Shown piece by piece: positions 40,351-50,818 of a DNA stretch of 64,000 nucleotides (position 1 is the first letter of the stretch; every line of letters begins with the position of its first letter). This stretch comes from Globisporangium splendens (Eukaryota; Oomycota; Peronosporomycetes; Pythiales; Pythiaceae). The stretch is taken from contig VFIW01000024.1 of assembly GCA_006386115.1 (NCBI GenBank), positions 1 through 64,000 of the forward strand, in the 5' to 3' direction. The notes beneath the pieces are model-generated. The model made no database searches, was not told the origin of the DNA, and was given only the letters and a program-made list of their open reading frames with translations. Position numbers and translations under genes: made by a program.

Positions 40351-40366
40351 GAATGGAAAGTGAACT
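40351..40366 (-). promoter_or_regulatory. Inr-like element upstream of the C1b antisense ORF
   Basis: Minus strand AGTTCACTTTCCATTC contains TTCACTTT (fits YTCANTYY) followed by a CATT FPR start, 5 bp before the ATG. Confidence 0.5.
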
Positions 40367-40422
40367 GCTCCGAAAGGTCTGCAAAAGTACGCAAGGTACT
40401 TGTGACTTTAAGGAGGGGATGA

Positions 40423-41071
40423 TGTAATGGGCTATACCTAGCCATTACATGAAGGTGGATCTGTTCACAGATCTAGTGTGCCACACACCACCTTCAGTGT
40501 GCATTGTGGAGAGACAAATAACAAAGGGATTACAGTACGACAGTCCCCACATGCACATGTCACGTTATTCCATGAAGTCACGAGCGCTCTCTGTGCTGAT
40601 CAGTGCAGAATGTTGTTCACATGCACTAATCAGTACAGTGATGACATCCATGTACTAATCAAGTACTGAGTGATGGTTCCTACTTGGGAAACTGCACAGG
40701 TGATGAGACCGACGTGTGTCTGCCACCTAAAGTGAGTGGCGCGAGCCAATCACTTTGCAGGGAATTTTCCACGGGACTTCAAGTTCAAGCTTCTCGAAGA
40801 TCTCGTGGGTTCAACCTCAGTGTACCCAAGGTTTTATATATCATATTCATAGTTTTTATTGTGTATGTTTAGGTTTTAGTTATAAAACCTGTAGGATCCC
40901 TTGGGGTTCATTTACAAGTAGCGACAGGAACCATAAGCATTTTTAATTCAGTTGCAATTTTACCACCAAGCCCTCAAGTCTTCCTTCCTCCCTCCAAGTC
41001 GGGAGACGCTTCCTCTGGCACAAGCGTGTGTGCCGTGTTTAAGGGACTGTTTGGAACAGCGCCCTTTTACA
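40423..41071 (+). repeat. 3' LTR of C1b
   Basis: 649 bp, preceded by a purine-rich tract (40410-40421), starting TGTAATGGGC and ending TTTTACA. Similar to 45860-46514 but not to the U3 of 19482-20074. Its right end abuts the Copia polypurine tract with no TSD. Confidence 0.85.
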
Positions 41072-41093
41072 CCTCCCTCAAGGTTAACAAAGG

Positions 41094-44000
41094 TTAACAA
41101 CCTTGGATGCCGAGATCTTCCGTGAGTTCTTGGTGTCTCGGACCGGGCAATCCCTTCGTGAGCAAATCGGCCAACATCATCGAAGTGCTGCAATACTCGA
41201 CTTCGACTTCACCGGATTTCACTTCATCACGGATGTGATGATACTTGATGTCGATATACTTGGCCCGACCGTGATTGACTGGGTTCTTCGTCATCTTGAT
41301 GCACGACTGATTGTCTTCGAAAATCACAAGCTTGGGGGATTCAACACCAGCAGCAACCAAAATCTCACACAACAGTCGGTGCACCCACTTGCCTTCTTGT
41401 ATCGCCAAACTGAGTGCAATGTACTCGGCTTCGCTCGTCGAGAGAGACACACTTGACTGCTTCTTGCTTCCCCAACTGATCGGACCACCGGCCAACTTGA
41501 ACACATAGCCGGAGGTTGACTTGCGATCAGCAACATCACCAGCCCAGTCGGCGTCCGAAAAACACTTGAAGTCGAGACCACCACTGGGATCGAAGCGAAT
41601 GCCATGAGTCTTGGTACCTTGCAAGTAGCGAAAGATTCGCTTCACCGCAGTCCAGTGCACATCTTGCGGAGACTCCATAAATCGAGCGACCATGCCAACA
41701 GCAAAGGCAATATCAGGTCGCGTCGCACACATCAAATGCATGAGTGCACCAACAGCTTCACGGTAGGGGACATCAACAGCAGTCACTTCGGCATCGCCTT
41801 TCATCATTTTTAAACTGATGTCGACGGGACTTGCAACAGCCTTGCTGTCTTCCATGCCGAAACGCTTGAGGATGTCGCCAATATAGCGCCGTTGGCAAAG
41901 AGTCACACTGCCGTCTTCATGCTCGATCAGCTCGATGCCAAGAACAAACTTGCACGCACCACTGTCGGTCATCTCAAAGCGTCGCTTGAGTTGTGTCTTG
42001 ACTTCAGCAATCAGTTCCACCGAACTTCCGGTCACAATCACGTCGTCCACATATACAAGGATCAAAACGCAGTGACCGTCGACACACTTGGTGTAGAGAC
42101 ACGGGTCGAATTTGGACACTTCAAATCCAGTCGAGCGCACATACTCGTCGAAGGTCTTGTTCCATACGCGAGACGCTTGTTTCAAACCATAAATCGACTT
42201 GAGCAGTTCCAGACAGTCGAAATCACCTTCAACTTCCATGCCTTCTGGGATGAGGATGTACATGACCTCCTTCATCTGACCGTACAAGAAGGCGGTGACC
42301 ACGTCGAGTTGGTCAACAGGCCATCCGAACAATTTGGCCAAACAAATGACCATTCGGAGCGTCACGTACTTGACCACTGGTGCGAACGTCTCGGTGTAGT
42401 CGATACCGTACTTTTGCTTGAACCCTTTGGCGACGAGGCGAGCCTTGTACTTGTCGATCGATCCGTCGGCGTTGCGCTTGATCTTGAACACCCACTTGGT
42501 ACCAATCGCACGCTGACCGGTCGGAAGCTTGGTAGCTCGGAACACACCACGGAGTCGCATCGACTTGAGCTCAGCACGAATCGCGTTTCGCCAGTGAACT
42601 TGTTAAGGGCCGCTCACGGCTTCTTGGAATGTAGTTGGTTCGGACAGGTCCATCGCTTCAACCATATTGGCGCTTGCACGCCACCACTCAACAGGTGACG
42701 TGCGTTGGCGGGTCGATCGTCGAGTCTGGCCATTCGCATCATTGTCGTCTTCAGTGGACGACGCGTCGGTGGTGCAGTCGCTGTTGGTCGGGAACTCCAC
42801 GGACTCGGATGCACCAGATCTGAGCTTGCCTGTGTACTTGAATGCTGATAGCGGACGACTGCCATCAATATCGATGTCTTCGAGTCGGTTGAGGATGTTG
42901 GCCATTTCAGGTGTTTCGCTTGAGATCACACTGCCACCAATGATGGCTTCGTCGAAGTTGACATCGCGACTGATCATCACCTTGTCCCCCTCGATGTCAT
43001 ACACGCGATAAGCCTTGGACGATTCTTCGTACCCCATGAACAGACCAGGTCGAGACTTGGGATCCCACTTCAAACGCTTCTCTTTCGGAGTCAAGACGTA
43101 CGCCAAACACCCGAAAACACGCATGTGCTTCACACTTGGCTTGGACTTGTTGACCATTTCGAATGGTGTTTTCGTGTCGGACTTGGGAGAAGGAAGACGA
43201 TTCTTGATGTAAATCGCGGTCATTGCAGCTTCGGCCCAAAACGACTTGTCCAAACGCGCGTGGTGCAGCATGCTGCGACCCATTGTCACGATGCTTCGAA
43301 TTGCTCGCTCAGCGGTGCCGTTAGTTTGGTGCGCATACGGCACAGTCACTTGTTGTTCAATGCCACGGTCGGCATAAAATTGCTGGATGGAGCTGGCTGC
43401 AAACTCCTTGGCTCCGTCGTGCCGCACAAACTTGACACGTTTTCCAAATTGGTTGCCGACTTGGATGATTAACTTCTTCAGCAAAGCTTCACTGTCGGAC
43501 TTGTTATGAAGGCAAAATCCCTTCATCGACCCACTGGCCTCATCTATAATCAAAAGTAGGTATTTGCTGCCACCGATGCTTTCAGCTTCCATCGGGCCAC
43601 AGATGTCGAAGTGGATTAGCTCAAACACCCCATAGGTGCGCTTTTCCTCGTTCGACTTGAATGGCTTTTGAACCATTTTTCCTTGTTGGCAACCACGACA
43701 GGTCGACAAATCTTGTGCATTCGGAGAGAACACGGCGTCCTTCACCATCGCTTTATCGACCAACTGGCGCAGCACATTGGGGATGCATGGCCCATTCGCT
43801 CGTGAAAAGTCGACACGGATTTCGATCGCACAGCGACCATCGCAGACTTCGATACTTCACTTGGTACCACTCGCAACCAATACAGGCCGTCTGCAAAATC
43901 CGCAGTCGCGACCACTTTGCTTGAGTTCTTGCTCAAGACGTTCATACTTGGACCATCGAACACAACTTGAAACTTGTTCGACTTGTTGATCTGGGGAATC

Positions 44001-45085
44001 GACAACAAATTCTTTCCCACACTTGGTACGTACAACACATTGACCACCTTGAGATCACGGACTTCGCCAGTCGGTAGAGCTACACGCTCATTCACAGTAC
44101 CGACGCCTAGGATCTTGGACTTGTTGCCATTCGCGACAACCAAATCACCATGGTCGCCCTCATCCAATTCACAAAACTTGGACTTGTCGTTGCAGATGTG
44201 GTGCGTCGCTCCACTGTCGATCGCCCACATTCCTCGCATTTCTTCTCTCGTGGCAGACACACCACACTCCATTGACACGACAAACGCAAGCGGCGGTTCA
44301 TCATAGTCGTAGTCACGCTCGACGTAGTTCGCTCGCTTGCCACCATTGCGAATTGGCTTGCGGCCACTTTGCTTGTTCTTGGTCCAGCAGCGGTCAACCG
44401 AGTGACCAACCTTGCCGCAATACGAGCAGACGCGAGGCTCATTCTCAGCGTTGAATGCCTTCGCATGGTCTTCAGTCTTCACGGTCTTCTTCTCGCCCTG
44501 GCGCTTCACATGCTCATTCGTGAGCACCTTGATCACATCTTGGGTCTTCAAGTCGGCGTTGCTCATTTCGATGTGCAGAACTACATTCTCGTAGCTCTTC
44601 GGCAAACTTCGAAGCAAGCAAATCGCGACGTCTTCGTCCTCCATCTTCGCGCCGATACTCACAAGCTTGGCGTGGATGTCGAGAACTTCGTTGCAGTGAT
44701 GCAACACGTTTTCGCCTTCCTTCATCTCAATGCTGAACAACTGACGCTTGAGATAAATTCGCCCGGCCTTCTGGGAACCTTGGTACAACCCGCGCAGACG
44801 AACCCATGCCACCCACGCTTCTTCGCAGTCATCAACGACGTGGTTATACTCCGCATCGATATGCAGGAGCAGCAAACCAAACGCAACGTTGTTGGTACGA
44901 ATGTACTCATCCTTGATGCTAGCGTCCGTGAACACTGGCGTGTCCTGGCGGTTGACGACGTCCCACACAGACTTGGTCAGGAACACACCACGCATGTAGT
45001 GTGCCCACGTGGCGTAGTTGTCGCCGTTGAACTTGTCGATGATGGTCTTGGTCTTGCTGGACATGTTGCTAGCAGTTGGGCTCAT
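41094..45085 (-). pseudogene. Copia Gag-Pol polyprotein with one frameshift and one stop
   Basis: Copia order. Gag of UBN2 type ([21 protein letters not shown] knuckle [14 protein letters not shown]), protease ([12 protein letters not shown]), GAG-pre-integrase and integrase (CRGCQQGKM, then HFDICGPMEAE and D,D,E region with KEFAAS), reverse transcriptase (WPVDQLDVVTAFLYG; catalytic YVDD) and RNase H (EDNQSCIKMTKNPVNHGRAK, ADLLTKGLPG). The frame changes once near 43760 inside the pre-integrase segment, and an in-frame TAA interrupts at 42603-42605 before the RT. The first ATG (45085) lies inside the PBS; the second (45064) may be the real start. Confidence 0.92.
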
Positions 45086-45089
45086 AACC
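45078..45089 (-). other. Copia primer-binding site matching a tRNA-iMet anticodon arm
   Basis: Minus strand GGTTATGAGCCC directly after the LTR. It is complementary to GGGCTCATAACC, the anticodon stem-loop of initiator tRNA-Met, not to a tRNA 3' end. This is the half-tRNA priming mode known for some Copia elements. Confidence 0.75.
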
Positions 45090-45316
45090 TGATAAAGGTC
45101 AAGAGTGCAGAGGAAGGATGATTCGAACTTGAGATGGCAAATTGGAAAGTAAGATTGTTTAAAGTTGGTCTCCTACCCGTGCGACACTGAGCGTGTCCAC
45201 TCGGTGTTGGACACAAACGGAGGCTCCTGTTAGCCACAAGATCCTGAGATGTACGGAGAGGATCTAACCAATCAAAATGCACTATCCTACGCTGTCACCC
45301 TAAAGATTCCCCAACA
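45090..45316 (-). repeat. 5' LTR of the Copia element
   Basis: 227 bp; in element orientation TGTTGGGGAATC...CTTTATCA. Short length and TGTTGGGG start are typical for Copia. Confidence 0.75.
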
Positions 45317-45728
45317 TTCAATGATTATGCTACGAGACATGAACAATGCTTACGCCCTATGAGAAACTCGAATGTTTACGCTTGGCGTAAACAAGTGTCC
45401 CATACGGGAACGTTCCACGAAAGAGACGTGCGGTTGGCATCGTTCGTACCACAAACACGGTACATCTCAATAAGGGGTCCTTAGTTCGCATGCATGCGTG
45501 CTGCTGCATGCTACATCTAAGCCTACTGGATTCTTTGCTGGATTCATATCTGAACTATCCACAAAGAATCTTCCACATAAACAGCTGGTGGGTACGGATC
45601 AGATTCCGAACCCACACCGATGTCACACCGGCCGTAATCAAGGGGTGATCAAATGACGCAATCATCGGAATGATAGCGCTGCCGAGGGTGAAGGTCGGTA
45701 TTACTGGTAATACCGGTAATACCGGTAC
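45317..45728. other. Sequence between Copia LTR and second Copia remnant
   Basis: No ORF recognised. Contains short GGTAATACC tandem repeats at about 45700-45725. It may be 3' untranslated or LTR sequence of the remnant at 45729. Confidence 0.35.
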
Positions 45729-45858
45729 TCACGCAATTGCAGATCGAGGGGTCATCACAACACTCCCACTCGACTCGATGGCGACTTGGACACTGAGCTT
45801 GGTGCGAAGGTAGTCGAACTGTGCGGACGGAATCGGCTTCGTCATGTTGTCGGCCAAC
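45729..45858 (-). pseudogene. C-terminal remnant of a second Copia pol
   Basis: Minus strand encodes the end of a Copia RNase H region: an ADNMT piece, then after a one-base shift KPIPSAQFDYLRTKLSVQ to the stop at 45729. The sequence differs clearly from the equivalent tail of the element on its left (ADLLTKGLPGPRHQEL), so it is another family. Cut on the right by the C2 LTR. Confidence 0.65.
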
Positions 45859-45859
45859 G

Positions 45860-46514
45860 GTAGTGGGCTATACCTAGCCATTACATGAAGGTGGATCTGT
45901 TCCCAGATCTAGTGTGCCACACACCACATTCAGTGTGCATTGTGGAGAGACAAATAACAAAGGGATTACGGTACGACAGTCCCCACATGCACATGTGACG
46001 TCATCCCATGACGTCACGAGCGCTCTCTGTGCGGATCAGTGCAGAATGTTGTTCACATGTACTAATCAGTACAGAGTGATGACATCCATGTACTAATCAA
46101 GTACTGAGTGATGGTTCCTACTTGGGAAACTGCACTGGTGATGAGACCGATGTGTCTCTGCCACCTAAAGTGAGTGGCTGTAGCCAATCACTTTGCAGGG
46201 AACTTTCCACGGGACTTCAAGTTCAAGTTTCTCGAAGATCCCCTGGGTTCAACCTCAGTGTACCCAAGGTTTTATATATCATATTCATAGGTTTTATTGT
46301 GCATGTTTAGGTTTTAGTTATAAAACCTCTAGGAATCCCTAGTGGTGTTTTACATGTAGTGTCGGGAACCATAAGCTCATTTCAATTCAGTTGCAATTTT
46401 ACCCTCAAGTACTCAAGTCGTCTTCTCTCCCTCCAAGTCGGGAGATCGCTTCCTCAAGTCGCACAAGCGTGTGTGCCGTGTTTTGGGGACTGTTTGGAAC
46501 AGCGCCCCATTACA
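45860..46514 (+). repeat. 5' LTR of C-type element C2
   Basis: 655 bp, aligned with 40423-41071. The first bases read GGTAGTGGG instead of TGTAATGGG, so the terminal dinucleotide is mutated or clipped. Ends CCATTACA before the PBS. Confidence 0.8.
46375..46390 (+). promoter_or_regulatory. Inr-like core promoter in the C2 LTR (sense)
   Basis: GCTCATTTCAATTCAG begins with a perfect GCTCATTYY Inr. The same block occurs in A' LTRs (minus strand of 49175-49190). Confidence 0.5.
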
Positions 46515-46516
46515 CC

Positions 46517-46532
46517 TGGTAGCACTTCGAGC
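46517..46532 (+). other. Primer-binding site of C2
   Basis: TGGTAGCACTTCGAGC, two bases after the LTR, identical to C1a. Confidence 0.7.
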
Positions 46533-46618
46533 GGTCCTTCCAGCGACCAAGCCAAGAAAGGTTTGACGAAGCGGCTTTGAGCACTTCGCGCATTCCTGTC
46601 CAAGACCTACATCCGTCT

Positions 46619-47674
46619 ATGTCTGAGAACATGGAAGGAGTAGATGTGCCACTCGGTCCAGCAGTACCGGAAACTGTCGAGTTGACGAATGAGTATTTTC
46701 CTCATTTGTCTTCTTATGAGTGGTCGGCGCTTGAGCGCATGCGAAACATCATCGGGGAGGCTGCTGTAATCAGCCTGCTACGATCGGCGTCTCCTGAAGA
46801 CCAGAAGAACGCCGCGGTCAGTTTCATGCACCACGAGATTATTGAATCTCGAAAGCAGGTCGCAACCCCTGTTTCGTCCTTCAGGACGGTGCCGCTGAAG
46901 CTGGACGCGTCTCCGTATCGTGGCGGAGAGAACGAGCCTCTTTCGAGATGGTTCGTCGAGTTGGATGCAGCTATCGCTGCAAGATAACTGCGAGACCCAA
47001 TGCAGCGAGTGTTGTTCGCGATGTCCAACCTTGCGGGTCGTGCAAAGAGCAGGGCGTATGGCAAGCGTTTGTCGGATCCAAACTGCTTCTACAGCTACGA
47101 AGACTTCAAGGCGGAGCTCAAGGCAGCGTTTGAACCTCCGCAGAGTGAGTTCCGTGCGCGTGCCGAGTTCCTCAAGCTTCGCCAAGGCCGTTTCGATCTG
47201 CATTCGTATGCACAACGAGCGCGCTTCCTGGTCTCAAGCATCGTGGACGAGCCGATTGACGTTCCAACGCAAGTTGTGACGTTCATGACTGGTCTGAACG
47301 ACGGGCCAATCCGGAACCAATTGTTCCGTGAGTATCCCAAGACGCTGGACGAAGCCATCAGCCGTGCGATGCAAGAAGAGTTCAGCATCAAGCAAGCCAA
47401 GTTCCAAGGGTTTTCGTCCAAGCCGCCAAGACAAGCGAATGTCGCGCACGATGGTCCAGAGCCGATGGACATCTCGTACATTTCCACGCCTGGAAATGAA
47501 CGTCCTCGCAACGATGGAAAATGTTTCCGTTGTGGGAAGTCGGGTCACTTCGCTCGGAACTGCAAAGTGTCTTTGCCTGACCGGCAAGCGACACAGGGTT
47601 CGCGCTCGAACAACTACGGTCGCGGCCGTGGGTTCGATCGTTCCCAACGTTCAAAAAACGGGAACGACCAGTAG
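46619..47674 (+). pseudogene. Gag of C2, one nonsense codon
   Basis: Near-identical to C1a gag (PHLS motif, capsid-like block, zinc knuckle CFRCGKSGHFARNC). A TAA at 46985-46987 replaces the CAA of C1a (Q in ARQLRDPM), a C-to-T change; the frame is otherwise open to the TAG at 47672-47674. Translation could restart only within the capsid region. Confidence 0.9.
47653..47659 (+). promoter_or_regulatory. Predicted -1 frameshift site, C2
   Basis: AAAAAAC phased A AAA AAC in gag. The -1 frame leads into pol. Confidence 0.65.
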
Positions 47675-48281
47675 GGGCGGAGCCTCCTACTGGGCTCGAA
47701 AAGAGGACTGTGTTTGTGGATACACAGGACTCTGGCCCCAATGTGCATGATGCACATGCAGTTTCCACGAGGGAGAATAGTGTCAGTCAAACGTCAAGTT
47801 TGATCGTTCTCAAAGTTCAAGTAGACGGTATTGCAACGCCTCTACGTGCTTTGGTTGACACTGGTGCGTCGAACAATTTTGTTCGAAATGAAGCGATCGT
47901 CAGGCATAAAGTACCAATGCCTGATGCGAATGAAGACAAGACGATGGTTATTCGGTTGGCCAACGGGTCGACTGTGAAGATGCCAAAGCGCGTGGTGCGC
48001 TTGGCAATGAAGTGTGAAGATTTCCGAGGTGAAGACGAGTTTATTTTACTCGACCTCGATGACAAGTTTGATCTGATTCTGGGAATGCCATGGTTGAAGC
48101 GTTATCAACCCAGCATTGACTGGGTGAAGATGAAGATCTCCGTTGACAAGTCACGTGATGTTGACTTGAGCTGTGTGACAACGGATGAAGTGGTGTGGGT
48201 GTGTACATCTGTGGAAGAGATCCCAGATGGCCCTCGTGATATTGCGGTGTGTGATGGCCCCCCATGTTCACAAGCAGTACC
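47653..48281 (+). pseudogene. C2 pol, first part (protease), split by element B
   Basis: The open -1 frame from the slippery site contains LRALVDTGASNNFVRNE (aspartic protease active site), FILLDLDDKFDLILGMPWLK and an acidic linker, up to GPPCSQAVP at the insertion point. Frame and content continue at 63404. No lesion in this part apart from the insertion. Confidence 0.9.
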
Positions 48282-48689
48282 TGTAACAGGGCAGATGTTA
48301 CACAATTCGCAACTATGCGAATAATCACAGTGCTACACTTCACTGTGAGCATTGACTTAAGTACGAAGTCGTACTTAAGAAGTGATGAACTATTGCCTCA
48401 TACAGGTGATACTTTGTGGGCAGTCTATTGGCCAATATTATTGAGTATCTCTTTTATTGTCCAATCAGAGTGTAGGAATTGTAGGAAATTCTGTGAGCCA
48501 ATGGTTTTTGGTCCAATCACATCAATTAGGCTAGGGACTAATTCGATGTAATCTCACTCTCAACTTTACCACCAATTGCATACGTCTTTATTCAATTGGG
48601 AGCGACTCAAGACAGGTTTGAGTCGTTCACAGCACGTTTCCTCAACGCACACCTACGGTATACGCAGTTGTAACAGCCACCCTGTTACA
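48282..48689 (+). repeat. 5' LTR of B
   Basis: 408 bp. Both ends carry short hairpins: TGTAACA...TGTTACA at 48282-48302, and TGTAACAG, 5-nt loop, CTGTTACA at 48669-48689. Confidence 0.95.
48552..48567 (+). promoter_or_regulatory. Inr-like core promoter in the B LTR (sense)
   Basis: TCTCACTCTCAACTTT: CTCACTCT fits YTCANTYY, with an imperfect FPR. Confidence 0.4.
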
Positions 48690-48691
48690 CC

Positions 48692-48707
48692 TGGCAACAC
48701 TTAGTTG
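48692..48707 (+). other. Primer-binding site of B
   Basis: TGGCAACACTTAGTTG, two bases after the LTR. Two mismatches to the TGGTAGCACTT of other families. Confidence 0.55.
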
Positions 48708-48778
48708 TCCTTCCAACTCCAATTCGCTCAGTTACGCGTAACTGAGTGCGGCTCTGACTGAGAGTCTCCATCGAAGTA

Positions 48779-49085
48779 ATGGACTCCGATGGTGGTCAGA
48801 CGTGGCAGTCTGCCGAGATCAGGCTCGAGGACTGTCCACACCTCAGCATTCATGAGTGGAATGATTTGGGCCGAATAGCAAGTGTCGTAGGCGAGCGCGT
48901 CGTTCTGGCGATGCTCCAGACACTCTCCCCGGACGAACACCGCAATGCAGCCGTCGGCTACACGGCGAAAGGGGTTGAGCAGCAGTTGGTTGCTGCTCCT
49001 CGCGGCACTCGCGCGCCAAATCCACGATCCGGCACTGCAAGTGACGTTCGCGGTGAGCTGTCTTGGTGGTCGTGCCAAGACATGG
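48779..49085 (+). pseudogene. Gag of B, 5' part, with internal deletion
   Basis: ATG 48779. DCPHLSIHEWNDLGRIASVV matches the gag start of family E. Compared with other gags roughly 45 codons are missing after the HRNAAVGY segment and the frame shifts; the next frame carries RQIHDPALQVTFAV and GGRAKTW up to the A' insertion. Past A', after one CATGG, the frame joins exactly to AYGRRLHDPS at 56532. Confidence 0.85.
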
Positions 49086-49692
49086 TGTAAGAGGCTATCC
49101 GAGACAGCCTCAAACACGGCACGCACGCTTGCGCTTGAAGAGGAAGACTTGAGAGAAACTTGGCAAAAATGCAACTGAATTGAAATGAGCTTATGGTTCC
49201 TGACACTACATGTAAAACACCACTAGGGCTCCTAGAGGTTTTATAACTAAAACCTAAACATACACAATAAAACCTACGAATCTGATATACAAAACCTTGG
49301 GTACACTGAGGTTGAACCCAGGGGATCTTCGAGAAACTTGAACTTGAAGTCCCGTGGAATATTCCCTGCAAAGTGATTGGCTCGCGCCACACTTTAGGTG
49401 GCAGAGACACGTCGGTCTCATCACCAGTGCAGTTTCCCAAGTAGGAACCATCACTCACGTGTCTAGAGTACTGTTGTGCGTAATCACGCCGAATCTCAAT
49501 GATTGCGAGCGACCAACACTCAACTCAGACACGGATTGTTCTGACGTCAGACGATGACGTCACAAGTGCATGTGGGGATCACTTTTACGTGTTTCCCCCA
49601 ATACCTTCGCACCCACAATGCACTTCCACAAGGTGGTGTGTGACACACACAAAGAGCCACCTTGCATGTAATGGCAGCCTTAGCCCATTACA
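49086..49692 (-). repeat. 3' LTR of A'
   Basis: 607 bp; polypurine tract (minus strand AAGGGAGGGATGA) lies just inside at 49693-49705. Terminal hairpin at the 49692 end. Confidence 0.95.
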
Positions 49693-49749
49693 TCATCCCT
49701 CCCTTAAAGTTCCATCACGGACTTTACTTCTTTCGGAAGAGGCACCCGC

Positions 49750-49765
49750 TCTCACTTTCCAATTG
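49750..49765 (+). promoter_or_regulatory. Oomycete-type Inr/FPR driving the A' antisense ORF
   Basis: TCTCACTTTCCAATTG, about 14 of 16 matches to GCTCATTYYNCAWTTT, 3 bp before the ATG at 49769. It lies in internal sequence, not in the LTR. Confidence 0.55.
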
Positions 49766-49768
49766 ACC

Positions 49769-50818
49769 ATGAAGCGATCAAGCGACCAAGTGAAGCGCGA
49801 AGAACAGCCCGAGCCAAAGCGGCAGCGGACGACTCCCGGCTTGTACGACATCTCCGCTATTCGCAAGAAGCGTGGAGGACGTCGGTTCTACAAGGAGTTG
49901 TTCTTCCTCTGGCGCAAGATGTCCGGCAGCGACGATCCTGGCCAGTCCAGCACAGCGAAGCTCGAGTCGTGGAAGACGTTTGTCTGACTCGAGAACGAGA
50001 ATCTTGTCGAGCGTTTGCTAGGGAACCTAGGAGGCACGCTCGAGAACGACCATAAAGAGCTTGGCTCTAGTCGTTCTAGTGCTCGCGAGAGCACTACAAG
50101 CTCTGTTCGTAACTGTGAACCACGTCGGGAACATCAGACTGAAGAGTCTCTCGAGGTTCCCACGTGTCCGAGTCCGGCGGACAGCCAAGCCACCGTACTC
50201 TGTAGAAGCGTTGACGGTTCAACGACTTCTCTCCTCGACGACGAGTCGATCGATCCTCGTGATCGACTATCGACTCAACGATCCAACGACGCTCTCCCTG
50301 ATGATCGATCAGAGGAGGTGGGGCTGAACGCGAAAACGATTGAGCGACTCTGGAAGTGGAAGAGTGCTCACCGCGCTCAGATCGAGGCTCTTGAAGTTCG
50401 CAATGCGGTACTCGAAGACCGGTGCGAAAGCCTCGAAGACCGGTTGAAGGAGCAGGAGTCGAAGATCGACTTGCTCTTCGATGGTCTTGCCCAGCGTTCG
50501 GCAATGGAGTCACATTTCGAACAAAGGTTCGAGAAGATTCAAGCCGAGCTTGAACGACTCCAGAAGGCTGAGAAAGCTCGTGATGCGTATCACGAACGTC
50601 TACTGCGCTCTGTGGAAGAGGCAGGGACTTCTCTTGAGATACTTCGGAAGGAGTATCATGGTCGCCTTCTCGCATTGGAGACAATAAAGGACGAGTCCTT
50701 TGATGTGCTTCAGCGCCTTTATGCCGAGAAGAAGCTCCATGACGATGAGTTACAGACTCTTCGCGAGCTGGTGGAGCGACTTCAGGATCAACTTGATCGT
50801 CTGCCAAAGGCTCTGTAG
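49769..50818 (+). pseudogene. Antisense ORF of A', single in-frame TGA
   Basis: About 350 codons from ATG 49769, opposite gag-pol. Same layout as the intact C1b copy: basic start (MKRSSDQVKREEQPEPKRQR), FYKELFFLWRK and ESWKTFV motif, variable Ser-rich region, long C-terminal coiled coil (AELERLQKAEKARDAYHERL). The only lesion is TGA at 49985-49987 where C1b has an arginine codon (CGA to TGA). It stops next to the GPY/F codons of pol and overlaps pol over 50094-50818. Everything downstream of the stop remains open. Confidence 0.8.

Larger units (their letters stand above)
41072..45316 (-). mobile_element. Ty1/Copia element lacking its 3' LTR
   Basis: 5' LTR 45090-45316, PBS 45078-45089, gag-pol 41094-45085, then a purine-rich tract (minus strand TTGAGGGAGG) at the left end where the TGTTGGGG 3' LTR should begin. 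Instead the C1b LTR terminus follows, so the junction is recombinational. Confidence 0.85.
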
